From Cyanobacteriota bacterium (GTDB lineage: Bacteria; Cyanobacteriota; Cyanobacteriia; PCC-6307; Cyanobiaceae), in the NCBI GenBank assembly GCA_947463165.1, contig CANHSW010000001.1:1-28923 (forward strand): a stretch of 28,923 bases of DNA, read 5' to 3'. The position numbers and the translations under genes are program-made. Of the stretch, positions 23,134 through 28,923 are shown in pieces (position 1 is the first letter of the stretch; the number at the start of each line of letters is the position of its first letter). Below the pieces are notes generated by a model. It saw nothing but the letters and a program-made list of their open reading frames with translations. It searched no databases and was not told where the DNA came from.

Positions 23134-26100
23134 CTAAATAAGCGAGGTAAAATTAAAGCCAATTACCAGGTCATCATAGTCAAGATCGCCACCACCAGAA
23201 ACATCTTCTAAGCCGAAAAGGTTATTGCCGAGGGAACGGAAATGGCTGATGCTGTCGCTGTTGGCCGCACCGTAGGCGAAGAAGGTGTTGCCATTCACCA
23301 AAGCATAGGGAGCCAAGAAGCTACCGCCGCTCAAATCAGCAAAGCTACGGCTGGTGATTTGATCGTCAGCCACGCTGAGATTGCCGAGTTGGCTTACGAG
23401 GTTGCCAGCCCGCAGGGCCGCTGCCTGATAGCCGAAATCCCCAGGCCGCAGGCGAGTAACGCCATCAGCAGCAACAATTGTGCCCTGGGCATCCAGCGCG
23501 CGGTAAAAACCAGCCACGGAATTGAAGTCAGCTTCCCTTCCCAGGGCGACCGTACCTTGAAGGCGCTGGGCAGCCGTCAGGGCACTGAGATCTAGCACCG
23601 GTGCTTGCGCCTGGGCCTGGCCAATCATGGCGTTGAGGCCAGGATCACCGGCTAAAATGCCTAGGGAGAAGCGTATGCCGCTGCTGGAGGAGAAGGACGC
23701 CTTACCGTTGCCGAGATCAGCCTGGTTGAGATAGCGGAAACGGCTGTCGCTTAGGCTGGTGAGTTGATCAAGGCTGGCATCTTGAACTTCGAAGAACCTC
23801 AGACTCTGGCCGTTGATCAAGAGGATATCCTGCTCGAAACGGGTGTTGGTGGGAAGGGTTACATCGCTGCTCTCCAGGCTCGAGAAGAGGGTCTTTGCCC
23901 GGCCACGCAACCAGGTGAAATCGTTCAATAGATTTGTGGAGCCAGGTAACTCATCTGGGCTGAGCACCACGTAACCCAGCTGATTGGAAGAGCTGGAGCG
24001 GCCGCTGAGATTAGCCCGCAGACTCACGGCTGCAGGGGCAGAATTACCCGGCTGAGCAACGGTGAGCAGACCGGAAGCTGGGCTGCTAAAGATGATATTT
24101 GTGAGATCAGCAAAACCCGCAAAAGAGGGATCGTCGATTTTGCCATTCACCCGTCCATCCTTGTCACCATAGCCGCCGTCAATCAAACTAAGGGCAAAGA
24201 AATCAGGAATGCCATCATTATTGATATCGAAAAAGCGAGCGCCAGCGCCGGTTATCGGGTCATAGGTGAGTGGAGATGCACTACCCGTGGCAGGATTTAG
24301 AGCATAGTAGAGAAGCTTACGATTAGATGAACGCCCAGACCCATCGCTCCACCGGGGCAGGAGGTCTGCAGCCACTAGATCCATGGGAGCAGCAATGGAG
24401 GCTCGATTCTGGCCCTGGGGAATGTCAACAATAAAATCAATAGCAGTAGAATTACGAATTACACCGTTCTGAATCAATTTTGCAAGGCTTTCCTCATTTA
24501 TTCCCGAGACGGGGACAACAGCCATCTCAGAACCTGAGGACAAGGATGCGCCACTGATAGCTACAGGTATCTGCTTTATTTCGCCAGTAGGCATTTTAAT
24601 GGATACAAATACGGTCTCAACGCTGGATCCAGGTACCTCGTTGACATCCGCAACCGAGAGGTTAAAGGTAGCGGTAATTGCGGTACTATCGGCAAAACTG
24701 GCATCGCTGGCGGAAACACGAACAGCGTAGGTGGACTTAGCCTCGTAGTTGAGCACCGTGCCGGCCTTGAGATAGAGGCTATTGCCAACTAGCTCAAAGC
24801 TGCCTGCATCAGCACCAGCAAGACTAAGTATTTCAGTGCCTAGAGCATCGTCGGTAACGACAATATCCGCCACTTTGATGCGCACTGAGGTGCTGGTATT
24901 TTCGTTCAGCGAGCTGATGGCGTTAGCGAAAGCCAGGGCAGTGGGCGCCTCGTTGATATCCGCAACAGAGAGGGTAAAGTTAGCCGAGACTGGGGTACTG
25001 CCGGTCAGGCTGGGATCGATGGCGGAAACACTAACGGCATAGGCAGACTTGGCCTCGTAGTTGAGCAGCGTTCCGGCCTTGAGATAGAGGCTATTACCAT
25101 CTAGCTCAAAGCTGGCTGCATCAGCACCGGCAAGGCTAAGGATTTCATTACCAAGGGCATCGTCGGTAACAACAATATCCGCCAACTTGATGCGTGCCGA
25201 GGTGCTGCTGTTTTCCGCCAGGGAGCTGGTTGTATTAGCGAACTCTAATTTGCTTGGGGGAGCATTTAAGGTAAGAATTGGCGTGAAACTTGCAACGGCT
25301 TTCCCATCACTGAAACCAAGCAGCAGATTAGTCGCAGCCAACTGGTCTTCCGTAAGCTCAGCAGGTACAGTTACCTTCAGAACAGTACCATCAATACTAA
25401 CCCACGCAGGCCCTGCCAGTTTCACCAATTGCAGATTGTCGGCATCAAGATCGGTGCAATAAGGGGCTAAATCCTTGGTTGTCTCTGTACCGCTATTGAG
25501 CGATATCGCAATTGTAGAAATATTGAGCTGGGGGGCGGCGTTGATCGCCACGTTGAGATCCTGTAGCTGCTTACGGATCGACAGCCAGTTACCCTGTGGG
25601 GCAACCCCATCAATCAACAACTTATCGATTCCTGGCTCGTAGTCGAGGATGCGCAGCGGCTCCAGGCCAACCGAATCAGAGCTGTCAATCAAGAAATAAT
25701 CCAACTCGCGATCCCCCAGGGCGATCACCGCCGGCAGGCCGAGGGCTGCGGGGTCATCGAGCAGGCGGCCGCCGATCACCACATCGTTTACAGGCCGCAG
25801 GAAGAAGCGATCCGAGCCGATTCCACCCACTAACCGATTGCCGCCCAGGCTTTCGAGGTTGAACAGCTCGTCGCCGCCGGAGCCTGCATCCACGGTGGAA
25901 CCCACACCGGCGAAAATGCGGTCGGCAGCAGCAGAGCCCAGCACCGTCACGTCCGCCAGCTGGATGCCTTCTCGGGGCAGGGTGGCGTAGGCGGCCGGGT
26001 CGAGCAGGGTAAGGCTACCGGCGTCATCTACGGCAATGCCGCTCACCAGATCCAGCTCCCGCCAGGTCGATTGCCAGCTGATCTCCGGCGTGGCCTCCGG

Positions 26101-27924
26101 ATTGACACTGAGGCTTAAATTGCGGCTGGCCACAACTGTTTCACTGCTCCAGCGCAGCAGGCCCGACAGCGGATCCAGCCCATCAAGGAACTGGAAACTG
26201 CCGCTGGCCTGGTCTGAGCTGACGCTTAGATCGAGAAAACCGCGGCGATTCACATCGGCATATTTGAGGCCGCTGATGTAGCCCGTGAACAGGCCGTCCA
26301 AGCCATCAACGGCTGGGTAGCGGGAGCGGATATAGGCATCGCCCCCCGGCAGATACTTTTCCAGTCCTGGGGAGGTGACACCGGGGGTGGCGAATTCCAC
26401 CCCCGCCACCGTGCCAGCGGGCTGCTGGCCGGCGCCCATCGTGTCCAGCAGGCCGGCCCAGGCGTTATGGGTGTCGCCGGCAAGGCTGATCAGCCGCTTG
26501 CCCGCAGCCAGGGCGCTCTGCAGGATCGTCTCCCGCTCCACCCCGTAGCCATCCCAGGCATCGAGGTTGTAGGGAATCTTACCGGCTTCTGCGAACAGGG
26601 CCTTTTCCGCTGGCGTGAGATCGGCGAAGGGAGTGCCGGTGGCCAGTTTCTGCAACGGCTCGGCATATTTGTCGAGCAGGGAGGGATTGCCTGCATTTAG
26701 TAAAAGCTCCGCCGGTAGAGCCATCGACTGCATCAGCACCTGCTGGCCCAACACCTGCCAAGGGGCGGTGGAGCTAGACAGCTGCTGCTGCAGCCAGGCC
26801 ATCTGGGTGTCGCCGATCAGATCACGATTTGGATCTGTCCAGGCCTGCTGAACGGTGGCCAACACCAGCTCCTGGGTGACAAGAGGGGCTAGAGCGGTGG
26901 CGAAGGCGGAGATACCAGCGGCGTCTGCGGGAGGGGTGCGTCCGAGCCGACCTGCGTAGACGCCTAGCTGGGTTGAGTCGGCGAGGATGGCGCCGATGCG
27001 AGCCTGCACAGCGGCCCCATTGGGATAGCTCAGCTGCTGATCGCGAGCGGTGAGCCTGGTTTCAAGGATGTGCAGGGCCAGCACATCGCCGAAGCTGAAG
27101 GAGCGGTAGCCCTGGGTGAGGGGCGAGAGGGCGGTGGCGCCATCACTGGCCTGGCGCAGTTCTGGTTCGCGAATCGGCAGCCATTCGTGGTAAGCCTTCA
27201 GGGCGGCGTCGCGGCGCAGCAACCAATCGCCCTCAGTGGCGCTCTGGTGATTCTGGGCACCGCCGGCCCAGCTGTCGTTGGCGGTTTCGTGGTCGTCCCA
27301 GATGGCGATCAGCGGCGCTGCGGCACGCAGGGCCTGGAGATTGGCATCCGTGTGGTACTGGGCATAGCGCTGGCGGTAGTCGTCGAGACTAACGATCTCG
27401 CGGTTGGGCAAGAAACCACGGCTGCCGGCAGCGTTCTCCGCCTCCCCATAGCCGCCGGGTCCGTATTCATAGATGTAATCACCTAAATGAACCAGGGCGT
27501 CGTAGGGGTTAACAGCATTGATGGCGGCGGCCCGGCCGTAGGCAGCAAAGGTATCTGCAGCAGGGAAATTGGAGCAAGAAAATACCGCCAACCGCACCGG
27601 ATCGCTGCCAACCGGCAGGGTCTTGGTTTGCCCCACCATCGACACCGCAGCGCCAGAGCGGAAGCGGTAGTAATAGGGGGTGTCAGCGTTGAGGCCATCA
27701 GCCTCCACCTTTACCGTCCAGTCGCGGCCAGCACTGGTGCTGAACAGACCGCTATCAACAATCGAACCGGCTTCAAAGCCGGCGCTACGTGAAATCTCCC
27801 AACTCACGTCAATCCCCTCAGCAGTCCCCTGGGGTGGCGTGATCCGGGTCCAGAGAATCACCGAATCGGCGTAGGGGTCACCAGAGGCCACACCATGGAC
27901 GAAACTGACTGGAGAAGCTGCCAT
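23134..27924 (-). CDS. Giant PhoD-like alkaline phosphatase exoprotein with Ca-binding and cadherin-like domains
   Basis: Probable extracellular phosphodiesterase/alkaline phosphatase releasing phosphate from organic phosphorus. Numbered from a TTG at 27975, the PhoD part (about 22-620) has an Ig-like N-domain, then the metal motifs HLGDYIYEYG (163-172), IWDDHETAND (225-234) and SLAGDTHNAW (497-506). RTX-like glycine/aspartate turns (680-720, VDAGSGGDELF) follow. Further on are an Ig-like domain, two 104-residue cadherin-like repeats encoded at about 24640-25255, a calcium-loop segment (DINNDGIPDFF) and a C-terminal DUF4114 domain ending in FGLEDVSGGGDLDYDDLVIGF. No Sec, Tat or lipoprotein signal is seen although PhoD enzymes are usually Tat exported, so type I secretion is likely. 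I prefer the ATG at 27924. A 5'-nucleotidase-like exoprotein lies just upstream on the same strand. Confidence 0.9.
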   Translation of the reverse strand: MAASPVSFVHGVASGDPYADSVILWTRITPPQGTAEGIDVSWEISRSAGFEAGSIVDSGLFSTSAGRDWTVKVEADGLNADTPYYYRFRSGAAVSMVGQTKTLPVGSDPVRLAVFSCSNFPAADTFAAYGRAAAINAVNPYDALVHLGDYIYEYGPGGYGEAENAAGSRGFLPNREIVSLDDYRQRYAQYHTDANLQALRAAAPLIAIWDDHETANDSWAGGAQNHQSATEGDWLLRRDAALKAYHEWLPIREPELRQASDGATALSPLTQGYRSFSFGDVLALHILETRLTARDQQLSYPNGAAVQARIGAILADSTQLGVYAGRLGRTPPADAAGISAFATALAPLVTQELVLATVQQAWTDPNRDLIGDTQMAWLQQQLSSSTAPWQVLGQQVLMQSMALPAELLLNAGNPSLLDKYAEPLQKLATGTPFADLTPAEKALFAEAGKIPYNLDAWDGYGVERETILQSALAAGKRLISLAGDTHNAWAGLLDTMGAGQQPAGTVAGVEFATPGVTSPGLEKYLPGGDAYIRSRYPAVDGLDGLFTGYISGLKYADVNRRGFLDLSVSSDQASGSFQFLDGLDPLSGLLRWSSETVVASRNLSLSVNPEATPEISWQSTWRELDLVSGIAVDDAGSLTLLDPAAYATLPREGIQLADVTVLGSAAADRIFAGVGSTVDAGSGGDELFNLESLGGNRLVGGIGSDRFFLRPVNDVVIGGRLLDDPAALGLPAVIALGDRELDYFLIDSSDSVGLEPLRILDYEPGIDKLLIDGVAPQGNWLSIRKQLQDLNVAINAAPQLNISTIAISLNSGTETTKDLAPYCTDLDADNLQLVKLAGPAWVSIDGTVLKVTVPAELTEDQLAATNLLLGFSDGKAVASFTPILTLNAPPSKLEFANTTSSLAENSSTSARIKLADIVVTDDALGNEILSLAGADAASFELDGNSLYLKAGTLLNYEAKSAYAVSVSAIDPSLTGSTPVSANFTLSVADINEAPTALAFANAISSLNENTSTSVRIKVADIVVTDDALGTEILSLAGADAGSFELVGNSLYLKAGTVLNYEAKSTYAVRVSASDASFADSTAITATFNLSVADVNEVPGSSVETVFVSIKMPTGEIKQIPVAISGASLSSGSEMAVVPVSGINEESLAKLIQNGVIRNSTAIDFIVDIPQGQNRASIAAPMDLVAADLLPRWSDGSGRSSNRKLLYYALNPATGSASPLTYDPITGAGARFFDINNDGIPDFFALSLIDGGYGDKDGRVNGKIDDPSFAGFADLTNIIFSSPASGLLTVAQPGNSAPAAVSLRANLSGRSSSSNQLGYVVLSPDELPGSTNLLNDFTWLRGRAKTLFSSLESSDVTLPTNTRFEQDILLINGQSLRFFEVQDASLDQLTSLSDSRFRYLNQADLGNGKASFSSSSGIRFSLGILAGDPGLNAMIGQAQAQAPVLDLSALTAAQRLQGTVALGREADFNSVAGFYRALDAQGTIVAADGVTRLRPGDFGYQAAALRAGNLVSQLGNLSVADDQITSRSFADLSGGSFLAPYALVNGNTFFAYGAANSDSISHFRSLGNNLFGLEDVSGGGDLDYDDLVIGFNFTSLI
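24640..25255 (-). repeat. Duplicated 104-residue cadherin-like module (312 bp)
   Basis: Two adjacent modules share NENTSTSxRIKxADIVVTDDALG, EILSLAGADA and LYLKAGTxLNYEAKS; I judge them roughly three-quarters identical. Matching positions are 312 bp apart (for example ATCCGCAAC at 24646 and 24958). Clear DNA similarity implies a recent internal duplication. Confidence 0.8.
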
Positions 27925-27995
27925 GGATCGACTGGAAAAACGTGAAAAGTTAGGGGAACTAAATTCAGATCTCAAGCTGTGAGATCAGAGCTGAA

Positions 27996-28030
27996 GATGC
28001 CGACCTCACCCCGTTGGGGAGCTCGGCATC
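27996..28030 (-). terminator. Strong hairpin between the two exoprotein genes
   Basis: GATGCCGA (27996-28003) pairs with TCGGCATC (28023-28030), and inside it CCCC (28009-28012) pairs with GGGG (28016-28019) around a GTT loop. It lies 11 bp past the stop of the upstream RTX gene, as expected for its terminator or for an mRNA-stabilising stem. It has no long T-tract. Confidence 0.65.
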
Positions 28031-28040
28031 ACGATCTAGA

Positions 28041-28923
28041 TCAGCCGAACAGGAAGTTGGCCTGGTTGTTCAGAGTGGCGACACTTGTATTGCTGAAGTG
28101 GCCAATGACTATGCCGGACACAGTGAGCAGAGAGTCAGCTCCCACCTGGCTGAAGACGAGGTCGCTGAAGGTGAAGCCACGCAGGCCAACCTTGTCTTCT
28201 CCAGCGCTGAAGTCAATCACATACTGCTTGGCTGCAGGCTTATCACCAGGCTCGCCAATCAGCCAGAACTCGTCGGCACCGGCACCACCATTGAGGTAGT
28301 TAGTGCCGGCTTCACCAAGGATGGTAAAGGTATCATTACCAGCCCCGCCCAGAGCCCGGTTAGCAGTGGTTCCGATGATGAAGTCATCGTCGCCGCCCAT
28401 ACCGCTGAGGCGGTTGCCATCGCCTGCAGTGGCAGTGATCGCGTCATCGCCGCTGCCGCCGGTGATCACATCGCGGCTGCCGGCATAGATCGTATCGGCG
28501 CCGGAGCCGGTGAAGATCTTGTTATCGCGACCAGCGATAATGGCTGTATCCACGGTGTCGCTGCCGGCACCGGTAAACAGCAGATCGCCTCTGCCATCAA
28601 AGCCCTGGAGCTTGATCGGCTCCGAAGTGAAAGTGTCGTCGTCGGCGGTGCTACCCACTTTGACGTCCAACACCTCATCGCTGCGCAGGGCGGTGTTCTG
28701 CAGGCGCAGATCCTGGGAGGCTGGTACGTCTGCCAGGTTGTAGGCCTTGGCCGATGTGCCGTGATTTGCCTTCAGATACTCGGCAAGAGCATCCTGTTCG
28801 GTGCCATCGCCAGCGAAGGTGGCAACACCGGTGAGCGCTGCGGTGGGACTGAACAGATCAACGCGATTGGACGGACCGGCAACGTTCTGAACAGCATCGG
28901 CGGGGAATGGATAACTGTCGCCA
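28041..28923 (-). CDS. 5'-nucleotidase-like RTX exoprotein, partial (5' end beyond right edge)
   Basis: The frame is open to the right edge, so only the last 293 residues are visible. The first 75 or so (GDSYPFP, SNRVDLF, LTGVATFAGDGTEQDALAEYL, AYNLADVPASQDLRLQNTALRSDE) resemble the C-terminal end of 5'-nucleotidase/UshA-type enzymes, where a GGDGYP motif is followed by an E-Q-D-A-L-x-E-Y-L helix; this is by-eye recognition. The rest is a calcium-binding RTX region with nonapeptide-like turns such as GGSGDDAIT, GMGGDDDFI and GGAGNDTFT. It ends in VIDFSAGEDKVGLRGFTFSDL, a typical type I secretion terminal region. It would hydrolyse extracellular nucleotides, complementing the PhoD-like neighbour. 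The enzyme domain itself is outside the window. Confidence 0.75.
   Translation of the reverse strand, partial: GDSYPFPADAVQNVAGPSNRVDLFSPTAALTGVATFAGDGTEQDALAEYLKANHGTSAKAYNLADVPASQDLRLQNTALRSDEVLDVKVGSTADDDTFTSEPIKLQGFDGRGDLLFTGAGSDTVDTAIIAGRDNKIFTGSGADTIYAGSRDVITGGSGDDAITATAGDGNRLSGMGGDDDFIIGTTANRALGGAGNDTFTILGEAGTNYLNGGAGADEFWLIGEPGDKPAAKQYVIDFSAGEDKVGLRGFTFSDLVFSQVGADSLLTVSGIVIGHFSNTSVATLNNQANFLFG

Noticed and set aside
27925..28040. Pho box upstream of the PhoD-like gene
   Set aside because: Only one 7/8 match (CCTAACTT) and one 6/8 match were found, with wrong spacing relative to the 11-bp period of cyanobacterial Pho boxes.

Overview
The window looks like chromosomal DNA of a unicellular picocyanobacterium of the Synechococcus/Cyanobium type. 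The support is a high-light-inducible chlorophyll-binding protein, a cyanobacterial-type chorismate lyase (plastoquinone pathway), a long CbiX sirohydrochlorin chelatase, GC-rich coding sequence, frequent GTG/TTG starts and large calcium-binding exoproteins. No rRNA, tRNA, CRISPR, prophage or intact insertion sequence was seen. Both window edges cut through genes.

Layout. 1-505 (minus) is the 5' part of an unrecognised repeat-built gene that runs off the left edge. 920-2134 (minus) is cbiX. 2440-3845 (plus) holds a high-light-inducible protein, a ParB-like protein and a universal stress protein. 3955-8756 (minus) is an RND efflux operon: lipoprotein adaptor, 1125-residue permease and a small membrane protein. 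8985-9236 (plus) is a FeoA-domain protein. 9772-13267 (plus) holds mnmG, an overlapping one-TM protein and a chorismate lyase. 13264-15405 (minus) is a compact group: SprT-like protease, tiny membrane ORF, disordered protein, DUF1269 protein. 15532-15960 (plus) is a membrane-anchored small protein. 16283-18412 (plus) is ligA. Then come a tiny ORF, a TVP38/DedA-like membrane protein (minus), a secreted NTF2-like protein (minus), about 1.2 kb of gene-poor DNA, a PlsC-like acyltransferase (plus), a giant PhoD-like phosphatase exoprotein (minus) and, cut by the right edge, a 5'-nucleotidase-like RTX exoprotein (minus).

How the genes fit together. Most are housekeeping: tRNA wobble modification, NAD+-dependent DNA ligation, lipid acylation, plastoquinone and siroheme/cobalamin precursors, light stress. 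The right end is an organic-phosphorus scavenging block: two neighbouring, same-strand, calcium-binding phosphatase or nucleotidase exoproteins separated by a strong hairpin.

The most striking content lies outside the genes. First, three copies of a 98-bp element (9432-9529, 15970-16067, and 21314-21411 inverted) have IS5-type ends and are each flanked by a different 4-bp duplication fitting YTAR (TTAA, CTAG, TTAG). They form a previously unlabelled MITE family. Second, almost every spacer, and several disordered protein segments, carry their own private short tandem array (periods 7, 9, 11, 12, 13, 15, 16, 17, 18 and 21 bp) with unrelated unit sequences. One MITE copy sits inside such an array.
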